From Calendula officinalis (Eukaryota; Streptophyta; Magnoliopsida; Asterales; Asteraceae), in contig OY970828.1 of assembly GCA_963853835.1 (NCBI GenBank), forward strand, positions 60,132,861 to 60,196,860: DNA of 64,000 nt, given 5' to 3'. Under the pieces are notes generated by a model, which had not been told where the DNA came from, made no database searches, and saw only the letters and a list, made by a program, of their open reading frames with translations. Of the stretch, positions 11,942-23,548 are shown in pieces. The position numbers were made by a program, and so were the translations under genes. How positions within the stretch are numbered: position 1 is the stretch's first letter; each line of letters begins with the position of its first letter.

Positions 11942-13430
11942 TGTTTCTATCATCAAGTTTGTGAGTCATCACATATGATTAAAATTATAATGTTGACATA
12001 ATAATATATATCCATTCAAGAGAAATAACGTTGGTGTCTATTTATTTAATTAAGAAAAGTGTCAAAATCAATGTATGATATGAGGAAAAAAAAATTAATG
12101 GATTACACATGTCATCTTATGATAGCCTGATAGTATGCATATAAAATATGTACAAATAATAGACATCAATACAATTTCTCTACATTAAATCTACATCTTT
12201 GTCCCTGTTCTATCCTTATCTTACTAGCTGTGAAAAGAGAAGGAAAAATATGTGCTGTATATAAATAATAAATATTAGTGTTTTACGTATGTTAAAAGTC
12301 TAACGCGCAAGAATCATGTGATAGATTAAAATTTTAAAGAACATATAGGAAAGAAAAAGAATTGTATCGACTTAAAGTAGTCACTACCAAAGTATTTATA
12401 TAAAGATGGAGGTTTTTTTAAGAATCACAACATTCGTGGAGCATATAGAGTAAAAACGAGATAAACATGTATCGAACATGTTAATTCACATGAATTCCTA
12501 AAATGATTCACATGGATATTAAAATAATTCTTTTTAATTAACGTTTGATTTAATGAATATTTATAATCAATGTAAATTTTCATTAACACACAAATTGTTT
12601 GAAGTGAAAAGGAAAAAAAAATTGTGGAAAAAAAAAGAATTATCATAAATTCGATACTGAAAGTTGTATCATCTCAATGAAAATTTAAGCTTCAACAGAA
12701 TTATAACATCAATGATTAATCCGTTTGCCAAATCCACTTCATATCAACTGATCATGATGCCTATTAAAATTAAAATGTCTGGATGTTAGTATGTATCATG
12801 TGCTAAATCTTCATAATTATAATTAAGATTGTATTAAAGAGTAAATCACAAATAATAAGGAAATCTTGTTTTTTAGTTGCAATGGACGTCAGCAATGATA
12901 TGTTCTATCTCGGATCAATGAAGGGCAAACCCAACTATTTCTAAAGGTAATCACTATATTATTACCAAATTACTGTAGGAACTCATACATCATGCTATGA
13001 AATTCCTATATCGATTTGGAAAGCACTATGCAGCTCGAATAGGTTAGATAATAAGCCATAGCAACGAGAACGACAACAACGATACTTTTTAAATATGGGT
13101 GGCCTTTTTTTTTTTTTTTTTTTCTATTACAATTTTATCGTGGCTATGTGTAAGTTTGGTTATAAAATCTACGAAGTATATCATTATAATACCCATTTAG
13201 AGTTTTATGTACGATTTAGTAGGTTTTCAATATCTTCACCTTATGGAACTCGTTTTTTTTTTTCTTTTCTATATTTTTGGTAATCTGGGTTCCAATTCAC
13301 CCGGTATGTGAGTCAACTAATCCCTGGCGACCACCTGCTATGCAGGTAGCTGAGAGTCGGCGCATGTGCTTTGCGTGTAACTGATAGTCGGCGTAAGTGA
13401 ACCTTCGTGACCACAAGGCAAGGGGTGTTC
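11942..13430. other. Intergenic, nothing recognised
   Basis: AT-rich sequence with a long T-run near 13107-13124 and a second T-rich stretch near 13250. A segment at about 13290-13420 has repeated GAGTCGGCG / GATAGTCGGCG motifs but no defined ends. Confidence 0.4.
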
Positions 13431-13432
13431 GT

Positions 13433-14093
13433 TTGGACGGTTTGGTTTTATCCGAACCAAATAGGTGAAACCAAATAAAATCCGGTTTTCAAAAGTTCAA
13501 ACCGAACCGTCCAAACTAATTCGAAAACCAAACCGATCCAAACCAAATAACAATTTGGTTGGTTTGGTTTTATCCGTTTGGTTTTTCCTTAAAATTTTTA
13601 AAATATTCCAAAAGTATATAACATAAATAATATTATGTTCATATGTAATATTCCAAAATGATAAACTACTTTGTACATAAAAACAAGTCTAATTCAAATC
13701 TTGTGACATTTACAATCATATATACAAAAATTTTGACATCAACTTTATCAAAAACTCCAAAAAGATTGTTACATTACCAACCGATACAATATAAAATGGA
13801 ACAAGTGTTAGTATATAAATCAATTTACTATAAGAAATGTAAAGAAAAGGGAATCCATAATTGCTTACAATGGAAACCAACAAGTGTTAGTATATAAATC
13901 AATTTACTATATAATACTATTCGGTTTTTTTGGACAATCCGGTTTTCACAACGGAAACCAAATCCAATCCGAAATCCAAACTATTAATTTGGTTCAAGTC
14001 CAAACCAATCCAAAAAACCAAATAACCAGTCCACATAGTCCAATCCAAAATGTCCAATTGGACAATCCGGTTATATCCGAATAGTGAACACCC
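13433..14093. mobile_element. Probable hAT-like non-autonomous element
   Basis: Ends are GGGTGTTC and its complement GAACACCC. The interior is full of CCGGTTTT, GGTTTGG and AACCAAA motifs in both orientations, a foldback-like design. The 8-base flanks match only partly, so the duplication is decayed or my ends are slightly off. Confidence 0.5.
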
Positions 14094-14462
14094 AAAGGAT
14101 ATATATATTATTTTCCTCATATGGATTGAATATAAGAACTCCTGTGAATTTCACATTTTTTAAGACCAACAACTCCTTAGAATTTGTTTTTATTTTAACA
14201 AGGTGTTTGGACAAGTGTATTTTGCAACTTATATAAATTCAAAAAAGCAATAAGCTTATTTTTAAGATCTTATTAGCTTGTCAACATAAACACTTAAAAA
14301 TAAGGTTATGGTAGTTTGCAGAAATGAACTACGCCTATAAGCTATTTAAATTAACTTACCATAAACCCCCCCATAATAATTATTTATTTTATTTCATTTT
14401 GCCATTTAAGGGTTGTTTGGGAAAACAAATTTAAAGATTTTATTAGCTTATAAATTTATTTA

Positions 14463-14551
14463 AGGGGTTGTTTAGGAAAACTTATATCTATAAATTTAAT
14501 TAAATTTATAAGCTAATAAATCATATAAATAAGTTTTCCAAACTACCCTAA
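14463..14551. mobile_element. Short foldback MITE
   Basis: An 89-base near-palindrome. The left arm reads GGGGTTGTTTAGGAAAACTT, and the right arm is nearly its complement, ending AAGTTTTCCAAACTACCCT. A partial related arm lies at 14411-14427. Confidence 0.65.
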
Positions 14552-14881
14552 GTAGTATTTATAGTCAAAATCAGCTCATTTAAAAACTAACGGGTGACAT
14601 ACCATGTCTGAAACAAGCCCACTTAAAATAACCCCATATTCTGATATTGGGCTTGCAATATCCATTTGACTTCTTATCCAACTCATATACAACTTTATTA
14701 GCATGGGCTTTGTCCAAATCTACATGTACTATATTAACATGCATATTATATTATCGTATTTTTAGTAGGTACTTTTTATCAATTTTTTGAACAAAAGGCT
14801 AAGATTGCGATTAACAATATGATTTATAAGTTTTTGCTAACAACATATAAGCTATGGTTAAAGGATATTTGTTATCATCCC

Positions 14882-15392
14882 TATACCAGTAACCAAACCG
14901 AACGTTCAACAAACCGTCCGCGAACCGTTCGGCGGGAGTTCGTTTATGTTCGGCGTTTAGCTAAACAAACGAACACGAACAAGATTTTGTGTTCGTTTAG
15001 TTAAACAAATGAACACGAACAAATGCCCGTTCGTTCGTTTACGTTCGTGAACATCCGTTCGTGTTCGTTTGTTAGTGTTCGTTTGAGTTTGTTTGTGTTT
15101 GTTTATGTTCGTTTATGTACATTTGTGTTTGTTTATGTTCGTTTGTGTTTGTTTGTGTACTTTGTGTTTGTTTGTGTTCGTTTGTGTTTGTTTCGTATAC
15201 GTTTGTGTTTGTTTATGTTTGTTACCCTCGTTCACGAACCGTTCGTGAACACTAAATTTTCTTAACAAACGAACACGAATATAAAATTCCGTTCAATAAG
15301 TGTTCGTGAACCGTTCACGGACACATGTTTTCCTTAACAAACGAACACGAACAAGACCCCGTTCATGTTCGTTCGGTTCGTTTACAGGCCTA
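14882..15392. mobile_element. hAT-type non-autonomous element with TTCG-rich interior
   Basis: 511 bases flanked by a perfect 8-base duplication, ATCATCCC (14874-14881 and 15393-15400), the hAT signature. Imperfect terminal repeats end in AACCGAAC (left) and GTTCGGTT (right). The interior (about 15030-15230) is a minisatellite built on GTTCGTTTGTGTTTGTTT. Confidence 0.85.
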
Positions 15393-15710
15393 ATCATCCC
15401 CAATAATTTTGATTAGATGATAATTCTAAAAAGATGGATATCAATGTTTACTTAGCTTGCATGGTGGAATATTTGTTGCCACCAAGTAATCACAAATCCT
15501 CAATTCGGTTTTGTGTTTAACCTATAATGAAGGTGTATTTGTGTTTAACCTTCAACTTTAAATTGCCCATGAGAGTTTAAAATGTTAACCATTTTTGCTT
15601 TATTGCTTGCTACTATATGCTTCTATCTGTATTCTAATTTCGTCCCAAAGAACATCTTGTTTCAAGACTATCTATACAATGTTATTCGGGATTCCTTGAA
15701 ACATATAAGA

Positions 15711-15900
15711 CTATGCGTATCGGGGGCGTCGCACCCCCTCGGTCGCCACCTCGTTCAACCTGCGATGCGTCCCGAGCCCGTTACATCGAAACCATGCGAC
15801 GCGTCCCGGTGGGCCAAGGGTCGGCATCCCGACCGTTGTAGGTTGTGTCTCAAACGGCCCCCTCCCCCTCCAAACGGCTAGAGCTGATTTGGTGGAACAC
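15711..15900. other. GC-rich island, possible element remnant
   Basis: A sharply GC-rich patch in AT-rich surroundings. Its plus-strand end reads LVEHIWHRT, loosely like the C-terminus of plant Harbinger transposases, followed by T-rich ATGTAAT repeats. This is suggestive only; no catalytic motif is present. Confidence 0.25.
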
Positions 15901-15959
15901 ATTTGGCATCGCACTAATAACCAGTAGTTTTTTTTATCAATGTAATATTTTATTGTTTA

Positions 15960-16326
15960 GTGTAATGTTATATTGTTTAATGTAATGTTTTTTTAATGAA
16001 ACAAAAACAAAAACAACAGTCACCCATTACGTGCGTTTGTTTACTGTTTGGTCATGTATTTAATCAGCAGAGAGAAAGCTGAGATGATGTAGATGTGGTT
16101 GGTCACCCATTACTACTAGTCTAAAAGTTTTGACAAAATTAATTAATCGTGGAACTACTAATTTTCTGGTTCCGATATCTAACTGCAAAAAATAAGTACA
16201 ATCATGGCTTGAAATTTACACAGAAAAAGCATATACTACGACTAAAATGGAAAAAGTAAAACATAGAAAACAAAAACCCAAATAGAAAAAATAAAACTCT
16301 AAATAAAAATTATTATGTGGCCCAAG
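15960..16326. other. 3' flank of the TCP gene
   Basis: AT-rich, no open frame of note; presumably includes the TCP gene's 3' untranslated region. Confidence 0.4.
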
Positions 16327-17187
16327 TTAAGACTGCGTTTCATCTATTGAACAACCTTCCATAAACTGAAGCTCTCTTCTTCTCGTCGTTGAAACCGAAC
16401 TTGTCGCCGGCGTTTGAACTTCTCCACCACCGATACCCGCCACCGGTTTCATTACTGACAGAAAATTCGTTATAGGTCTTGCCGGGACATTAAGTACCGG
16501 GGTTGCACCGGTTGGTATGGCCCACATCTGAGGCTGGTGGCATGTGGTTGACCCGGTGGCCCCACACGGTGGAAGCATGAACAACCCCCCACCGTGAATA
16601 CCGGTGGTCCACAACGGCAGAATAGCTCGTGGTGCAATTGGTGCTACAGGGGCAAAACCGGAAGTAGGCAAATCATTTAAATCATAACAATCACTATTAC
16701 AAGCCCTTTTTCGTCTTTTTGCGTCAACTTCTTCGTTAGGTGTTGTTGGAATTTTTAACGTTCCGTTAACACTAACGGCGAGGGCCGGCACCGTTCCGGT
16801 GCCTGTAGCTTTAATGATCGCCGGCTCCGATTGCTCCAACAACCACTTAATCGTCTCGCCGTCTGATTTATGACCGAGTTCTCGAGTTAGCTGGAAGATT
16901 CTAGCAGCACAGGTAGCCGGCATGCGTATTCTCCGGCCTCGTCCTTCAACCTTCGTGTGGCGGTCTTTAGACGTTTTCCGCGGCGGCGCCACCGGCATTT
17001 GTTTATCAGAAATTGAAATTGGCACCATTGCAACCGATATCGAACTGTCGTAATCGTTATCCTCCCGCGGCTCTTCCTTTAACACCGGTGGATCGTTGAT
17101 TAACTGAACGGAGGTTGATAAAATTCTAGCGGTTTTGATAGCATTTTCGTCTTCCGATTCGGTATTCGATTTACCAATTGACGCCAT
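16327..17187 (-). CDS. Class I TCP transcription factor (TCP9/TCP19-like)
   Basis: A plant-specific nuclear DNA-binding protein regulating growth and cell proliferation genes through GTGGGNCC-type sites. It is one exon of 286 residues. The TCP domain runs from about residue 70 to 125: a basic region ([20 protein letters not shown]), then a helix-loop-helix ([31 protein letters not shown]). The short basic region is that of class I (PCF), and the following ATGTGTVPA stretch is typical of the TCP9/TCP19 group. A KRRKR cluster may be a nuclear signal. I chose the start at 17187 (MASIGKSN). An upstream in-frame ATG at 17238 adds 17 hydrophobic residues that do not look like TCP sequence. A Pack-MULE ends about 320 bases upstream, so the proximal promoter is short or partly transposon-derived. 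Confidence 0.93.
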   Translation of the reverse strand: MASIGKSNTESEDENAIKTARILSTSVQLINDPPVLKEEPREDNDYDSSISVAMVPISISDKQMPVAPPRKTSKDRHTKVEGRGRRIRMPATCAARIFQLTRELGHKSDGETIKWLLEQSEPAIIKATGTGTVPALAVSVNGTLKIPTTPNEEVDAKRRKRACNSDCYDLNDLPTSGFAPVAPIAPRAILPLWTTGIHGGGLFMLPPCGATGSTTCHQPQMWAIPTGATPVLNVPARPITNFLSVMKPVAGIGGGEVQTPATSSVSTTRRRELQFMEGCSIDETQS

Positions 17188-17597
17188 CGATAAATTATGG
17201 AAAAAAAATGTGTGAATTGGGATGAAAATGAAGAACAAGATGAATGGAACAGGAAGCGAGCCCTAGGCAAGAGCAGGCCCGGTTATCTATATCACTTCCT
17301 TACAAGAAGGGGGACCCTGCAAATACTTCTGTTTATAAAGTCTCAAATCTACGGTTGGTGTTTAATGTTTAATGCTGTTGTTGTCGTACGATGGTGGCAC
17401 GTGGCCGATCCACCACCACGTTGCTGGCTTGTTTTAAGTTGACCTGGTGGATTGAAAAATAATTGGGAGATACATTTATTTGTATCAATCTAATAATAAA
17501 AGAATGAGTAAATTACACGAATAGTCCCTGTGATTTGACCTGAGTTTTGGATTTGGTCCATAAGTTTCAGAAATTACATCCGTGGTCACCGTGGTTT

Positions 17598-18152
17598 AGG
17601 GGTGGCAATTGCTGACCCGACACGAAACCCGACCTGAAACCGACACGAAAATAAACAGGTTTGGGTTGAGGTAAAAAATAATTGGGTCAGTCTCGGGTTG
17701 AGTCAGCTGACCCGTTTATTAAACAGGTTAAGTTCGGGTCAATGATAATTTAAATGGGTCAACCCGTCAACCCTTTTAATTATTAAAATATATTTTAAAA
17801 CATATATATTTATACTTAATTTATAATTTACTAGTTAAAACGTAATTAATAGTTAGATAAAAATTAAAAATGTTACTTAGGAATTTGGTGCTTAGCATTT
17901 TGTTATGAATTTGTGTAATAATAACAGCATTTTGACCCGTTTGACCCGTTTAACTTATTTGATCTGATAATCTGTTTAACCTGTCTTATTAAATGGGTTA
18001 TATGGGTTAGGTTTGGGTTGAAGTTAAACAGGTTAGGGTTGAGATATCTGACCCGTTTATATAAACAGGTCGGTTTCGGGTTGAACGTTTCTGACCCGCC
18101 AACCCGCGAACCCGAACCCGTCAACCCGAACCCGACCTGAATTGCCACCCCT
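17598..18152. mobile_element. MITE nested in the left repeat of the Pack-MULE
   Basis: 555 bases with inverted ends AGGGGTGGCAATT / AATTGCCACCCCT and an interior of GACCCG and GGGTTG motifs in both orientations. The flanks are ACCGTGGTTT and ACTGTGGTTT, a 10-base direct repeat with one mismatch. The intact right-hand repeat of the host shows the uninterrupted target. The ends look like hAT, but a 10-base duplication is longer than the usual 8. Confidence 0.85.
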
Positions 18153-18429
18153 ACTGTGGTTTGGACTTCGTATCAGTTTTGGTCCCTAAGCATAACATAT
18201 GTTAAATCTCTTCGTTAAAGTCTGTCATGTGCATTCCACATGAGGGTAACTTTGTCTTTTTATCATACCCCAATAAAATATATTTTCTTCTCCAACAAAC
18301 TCATCAAGCACACATGACTGAACGATATTTTTATTATATATCACTTCAATTTGTAGTCGGTGCCCAGATTAAGAGTTGACATTGTTGGATCTTGAGTTCT
18401 TCCACAAATCTCAACCATCGCCACAGCAA

Positions 18430-19075
18430 TGGAGCCTTCGAGAAATGAAGGGAACAACACCAAACGTAAGTCCACAAGCAGCTTGAACAAAAACAGAGAA
18501 CACAAGCATCACAGCAATGGAGCCACTCAAAGACCCAATTTACCCCAATAACAAACACAACAACCCACCGATCATCTGCACCACCCACAACGTCCAAAAT
18601 CTCCCCCTCATTCCGAACCTCTTCGCCACCACATCCAACAATATCCCGCCGCCAGGCCGAGAAAACAAATTCGCCAGTCCAAAACTCGCCGCAATTATCC
18701 TCGCCGTATGCAAATTCACATCAAGTCGATCGTAAAAGTACTGCGTGATTATGTTGTCAATGGCCAACTCAACCCCGAAGCAGTACTCGTAAGTCAACAC
18801 TAAGATCCATCCCCTGTAATTTGTGATTGCGTGGTAGAAGACTTGTGAGAAGCTGTCTTTGTGTTTCTCGCCGGAGTTTTCGAGTCTGACGTAGTTTCCG
18901 TCCGGCATGTCTTGACTTAGAAAAAAAATGGCGAACGCACTGAGTGCTTGAAATAACGCCGGGATGAAAAATGCGATTCGCCATGCTGTGAATTTGGTGG
19001 AACCGATGTTGTAGTGGATTAATGAGTACACGAGTGGCATGATTAGCTGTGTTGCGCCGCCAAAGTGCTCGCTGG
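18430..19075 (-). pseudogene. Captured NRT2 nitrate transporter fragment
   Basis: On the minus strand the open frame 19040-18540 (and a few codons upstream reading GGATQLIMPLV) matches the middle of NRT2 high-affinity nitrate transporters of the major facilitator superfamily. Visible blocks are TAWRIAFFIPALFQAL, QDMPDGNY, NYRGWILVLTYEYCFGVELA, ASFGLANLFSRPGGGI and AKRFGMRGRFWTLWVVQ. After about 18545 the homology continues in another frame (SIAVMLVFSVFVQAACGLTF-like), so a frameshift breaks it. The first and last thirds of the transporter are missing and it sits between MULE terminal repeats. It cannot make a working transporter. Any transcript could affect the parent gene by antisense or small RNA, which is speculation. 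Confidence 0.9.
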
Positions 19076-19387
19076 AGAAGAAGATGGAGGGGGATGGATC
19101 GCCGGAGAAGAAGATAGCTAGAAGAAGACAAATCTTAGATTTTCTGTTAATGGTGATGATAAGGAAGATGAAGATGATGAGGTGGGTAAAAGGACTAAAT
19201 TACCCCCATGTGCTTTGCACATGCCTAGATTTAACAGCCATTTTTTACGGCAGTTAGCGTTAGGGACCAAAACCGATACAAAGTCCAAACCACGGTGACC
19301 ACGGGTGTAATTTCTGGAACTTAGGGACCAAATCCAAAACTACGGTCAAACCACAGGGACTATCTGTGTAATTTACTCTAAAAGAAT

Positions 19388-20121
19388 TATAATCTAGTTA
19401 CATTGGTAATTTGTGTTATTTTTAGCTGGAGGTTATGATTTTAGGTTTTATGTGTTGTGAATAAATTGGTGTAGATTTAAGTGTCATTCAAAGAAGTCAA
19501 TCTAATTATACGAAATCATGATAAGTGTTTAGAATTTAAAGTAGATACTATGAATTAAGAGAAAAGTGTTGCTTTAAACTATAAGTTACGACTACGATCA
19601 TTGTAAACTTTAAACTATAATTTTAATTATTGGTTGATCTAAAAACAATGATAACATGAAAATCATGATAAAATTGATTTAAAAATCATGAATTACTTTT
19701 ATGTCTTCGAATTAAGATATGGTATTATACAAGTGGCAAAATAAAAAAAATGATATTAGAAAGGAGAAGTTATATCATATGTCAATTATTTTATAAGTAT
19801 AAAGATAAAGTAGAAATATTTAGTAAAAATCAATCCAATTTTTCTTTTGATTTTTATATAGTAATTTTGGTTCGTGTGTGTATACTGTTTCTGTCTTCAT
19901 ATTGTGATGGGAGTAATATCGGTAGGGGTAGTTGCTATTCTGAACTTCTGATGTTGGACTCCTGTGGACTGGTAGATATTGATAGAAAATGTGGTAGGCT
20001 CTCAATTGTGACTTCATGTGAGGGTCTACTTAGATGCTCTCCACACACCAAACTCCTACATCTTTAAATACAGAAGTAGGGGTGTACAGATATAAGGGTA
20101 ACTGGAATTGGAACTGTCTCG
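19388..20121. other. Intergenic, nothing recognised
   Basis: AT-rich. An open frame at 19750-20067 shows no domain. A short 'ggaattggaactg' motif near 20103 recalls the GTTCCGG-rich sequence on the other side of the LTR element (35120-35240), suggesting that element inserted into an older repeat. Confidence 0.35.
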
Positions 20122-20126
20122 GATTG

Positions 20127-21253
20127 TGAAGGATTTATGTGTATAGTTAGTCAACCTATGATGATACATCCATGTCTACGAAACACTTAAGGGTCACACC
20201 GGTGAGTGCATGTAATACGAGCAAAATAAACAATGATACTATGAAGAGAAATGATTCATAATAGTCATTATGAATCAGTTAAGTATTAAGTTAAGTTTAA
20301 CTTATTACTAGATTAGTTTGACTAACTAATTAATACAAGTAGTTGTGCATTTACTAGTTGAGTAAATATACAATGTGTTAATTATAGATTATCCATGATA
20401 TAATTTAAAGCTATTAAATCATATAGTAATTGGATAATATTGTTGTATAAATTATATAAAGGTTATTATATAATCAAATATTAAAAGTACAAATACAAGT
20501 ATATAATTCGTGTATATGGGTACTGAATTATTAGTGTATTAATACTAGACATTTAATAGTCAAGTGCAACAATAATAAACTAGTTAAACTATAAGGGATG
20601 GAAATGTTAAAATGAAGTTTAATTAAAGATCTAATATTAATTAAACTAGAAGGGTTCTAAGCGCAACTTATTTGTATATAAATAAGAGGCTTAGGGTAAC
20701 CCTAAAACCCCTTGTAGCACCTCACGAAATCTTCCCTCTCCTTCCCCTTGGCTTCGGCCGAAACTACACACCAAGAACAAGCTTTGTGTTCTTCGTGTTC
20801 TTCGTGTTCTTCAAGTATTGAAGAACAAGTTCATTGCTTAGATCAACTAGAAGATCGCTCGATTTGTTCATCATCAGTGGATCTATCTTAAGCAAACAAC
20901 AAGGTATGTTTTGGGAAACACCTTTCTCCCTTCTCCCCTCTTGGACGAATTCGACCAAAGAACCCTAGGGTTCTTTGGTTGATGATCGAACGAACCACAC
21001 AAGCAATGTGTGTGTTCGAGTTCTTCGTACAAGGTTTCTTTCTTGTTAATCTAATCTAGATTTCCAACATCCCAATCCTTTAGGGTTTAAGGATTAGGTT
21101 TAATCCCACTTCCGCTTTTAGGGATTAAATCAGCTAGTTCGTTTTAACCGGACAAGAACAAGTTCATGTTCTTGGTCAGCATGGTTCGAACCAAGTAAAC
21201 TAGGAGGTCGGTCCTATGGGTCGATCAGTTGCAGATGCATATGAAACCCTTCA
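20127..21253 (+). repeat. 5' LTR of the gag-only Copia element
   Basis: Starts TGAAGGATTTATG and ends GAAACCCTTCA. Nearly identical to the 3' LTR and more distantly related to the solo LTR at 35400-36502. Confidence 0.95.
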
Positions 21254-21254
21254 G

Positions 21255-21266
21255 TGGTATCAGAGC
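21255..21266 (+). other. Primer-binding site
   Basis: TGGTATCAGAGC, complementary to the 3' end of initiator tRNA-Met, one base after the 5' LTR. Confidence 0.93.
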
Positions 21267-21359
21267 GTTGGTTTAGAGATCTAAACAAGATTAACAAAGG
21301 TTGTTTGTTTACTTTAATTACAAGTTTTTTTGTGTTCCAATTTTTCTTCTTCTTCTTCT

Positions 21360-21609
21360 TAAGTTTTCGAAAAAGGGTAAGAACCCTAGGACCAAGAATA
21401 TTAAACTAGTTTAGTTTAATTGGTCAAAAGGTTTCTAATACCCTAGTAATTTTCGAAAATAGTATAAGAACCCTAGGATCAAGTATATTAAACTAGTTTA
21501 GTTTAATTGGTCAAAGGTTCCTAAAAACCCTAGAAATTTTGTAGTTAAGGAAGAACCTTAGTGATCAAGTATGTTAAACAAGATTTGTTTAATTGATCAA
21601 AAGGATTCT
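21360..21609. repeat. Leader repeats of the gag-only element (continue at 26699-26960)
   Basis: Units of roughly 90-110 bases contain AACCCTAGGA, TTAAACTAGTTTAGTTTAAT and TGGTCAAAAGG. The array is split by the Gypsy element, which inserted in one of the units. The remaining leader (26960-28680) is AT-rich without open frames. At 28570-28665 there are two copies of GTGATAATCGGGAGTCCCGG, each with a CGGGAGTCCCG hairpin. Confidence 0.75.
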
Positions 21610-22652
21610 TGTAACACCTCAAATTTTTAATATAAAATATTTCCGTAAAATCCTTTCCTTTTTCAAACATTTAAAGTATTGTCCCAAAATATGGATTTAC
21701 AAAAACCTTTGGTATATAATAAAAGTCGCTAGTGGTGTTACAAAATATATCATAACCAAAGCCAAACGTAAATTCACCTTGCTATCTCTACTAAACCCGT
21801 GCGCCTTCACTAGGAAACGCACCTAATCCTTAGCTCCCGAACTTGAGTACATAGCATCACAAACAAACATAGTACGTAAGATAAAATTGTCTCATGAGAT
21901 ACATGAGTTTTAGACCCAACATTAATATATAAATAATCACACATATTAAATATTAAATAATATAGCTATATATTTATATACTTTACTTACCTCCGCGGTA
22001 ACCCTAACACATTCATATACATCGATCACCTCCTCGGTAATCCTATCACATTCATTCATAGCCTATTCGACCCGTCAAGTTGTTCGGAATGCCTCCAATC
22101 CAACGAGACCTCATTTTTGTCATACTAACCAGAATGCCTCCGATTCAGTAGAACCCACTTTGTCACCTTGTCCAAGCAAGGTGACCCATCTTATCTTACT
22201 AATCAGAATGCCTCCGATTCAGTAAGATCCAACATCTTGTTGGGTGATCAGAATGCCTCCAATCCATCAGTTTAAAGATACCGTGATAATCCAGAATGCC
22301 TCCGAATCTATCATGTACCTGTCCTATTTCAGTCTACCCGTTATAACTATTATATGTAACTATATGTCACATTTTATCAATAATGCCGTAAGGCCATCAT
22401 GCAAACTATCCATATACTAATCTCAATTAGCATTCACACAATTAATCCAACTATTTAATAATAACAATAAACAACTAGTATAAACATTAGTAATCACAAA
22501 TTATGAAAATACTTCTTTACCGCTATGTACTCAGTTTTAAAGTTCACATGTACTCACCTTAGCAATAAAATGCTCCAACCGTATTCTTTCTGCCAATTTC
22601 CTTGCTCCAACAATCAATAAACTTTCCAAGAATTCACCAAAATCCTACCGAG
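21610..22652 (-). repeat. Partial 3' LTR of the Gypsy element
   Basis: Matches 24887-25918 of the complete LTR closely up to about 22652, then diverges. It contains five copies of the AATGCCTCC motif at 22090-22315. Confidence 0.85.
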
Positions 22653-23548
22653 ATGATCGGAAAGTCTCCAATCCATCCCGACTCCAAACTGTCACAATGA
22701 TCGGAAAGCCTCCAATCCATAGTGACTCATCAAATCTCGTTAATCGGAAAGCCTCCGATCTAACAAGATACATGCAATACCATTCTATCTTGCATACAAT
22801 TCATGTATGCACCATTCATTTAGCATCAAGCTATCACTTTCTTTCATAATTGCCCATTCCATTTCCATTTTTCATATTATATTATCTTCCTAAAATCACA
22901 CGCCTCCCATCGGCCATTGCTCCCACTTATACACTATACCACATGGTGTTCACATAATCATTTCTAGTGCTTTCCCCCAATCTACTCATTTATCAATCGT
23001 TCTTAGTCGATTCATTTCCTTATTACTAAATTTCTCAATCTTTCTTTTACCATCGAGATAACCACTAATACTTTCAATTTTCCACATTCTTACCAAATAA
23101 TCCGGTTAACTCGAGTCACCCAATTGACTCCGATCCAAAACCCATTATAAGCTATCACACTTTTTCTTTGTCATTTTTCCAATAATTTATTGTTACTCTT
23201 GACTTAGCATACCATTTCCGTGACACCTTACACTCTATCAATCTTACCTAGAATTTTTTTTACCACTTTCATATTTCGTCCTTGATACCCCATGGCACCA
23301 TAGTTTTCCTCTTTACCAATCATAACATATTGATCATTTATTTAATTCCAGTTTATATCTTCATGAAGGTTGCCCATCATCATTCCCTTCCATATACTTT
23401 AAGTTCATCTTTCCCGATTCCAGTCTTTAACTCATAACGCTTAACCATATATAGGTCGTGCATGTTAACTCTAGTAACTACTTTCACATCAAAGACTCAT
23501 ATAGCAACTCCAATGGCCCATCCTTAAAGCATTACCTCGAGCGACTTA

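Larger units (their letters stand above)
17506..19378. mobile_element. Pack-MULE carrying an NRT2 fragment
   Basis: A Mutator-like element without transposase. It is flanked by a perfect 9-base duplication, TAAAAGAAT (17497-17505 and 19379-19387). Terminal inverted repeats of about 180-200 bases begin GAGTAAATTACACGAATAGT on the left, with the complement on the right, and have the repeated theme of 'tagtccctgtg' and 'ggaccaaa' blocks. The left repeat is interrupted by a 555-base MITE. Between the repeats lies a piece of a nitrate transporter gene. It belongs to the same family as 50436-52115. Confidence 0.93.

Noticed and set aside
15023..15265. 80-residue VRLCLF-rich frame
   Set aside because: By-product of the TTCGTTTGTG minisatellite in a hAT-type element.
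17187..17238. Upstream in-frame ATG for the TCP gene
   Set aside because: It adds a hydrophobic [13 protein letters not shown] stretch unlike any TCP N-terminus; MASIGKSN is the better start.
20764..20958. 64-residue frame present in both LTRs of the gag-only element (also 34627-34821)
   Set aside because: Conserved only because the LTRs are duplicates; short, no domain, inside an LTR.
22080..22320. Regularly spaced boxes considered as a CRISPR-like array
   Set aside because: Repeats are imperfect, spacing is irregular, and they lie within an LTR found four times in a plant genome; CRISPR arrays are prokaryotic.
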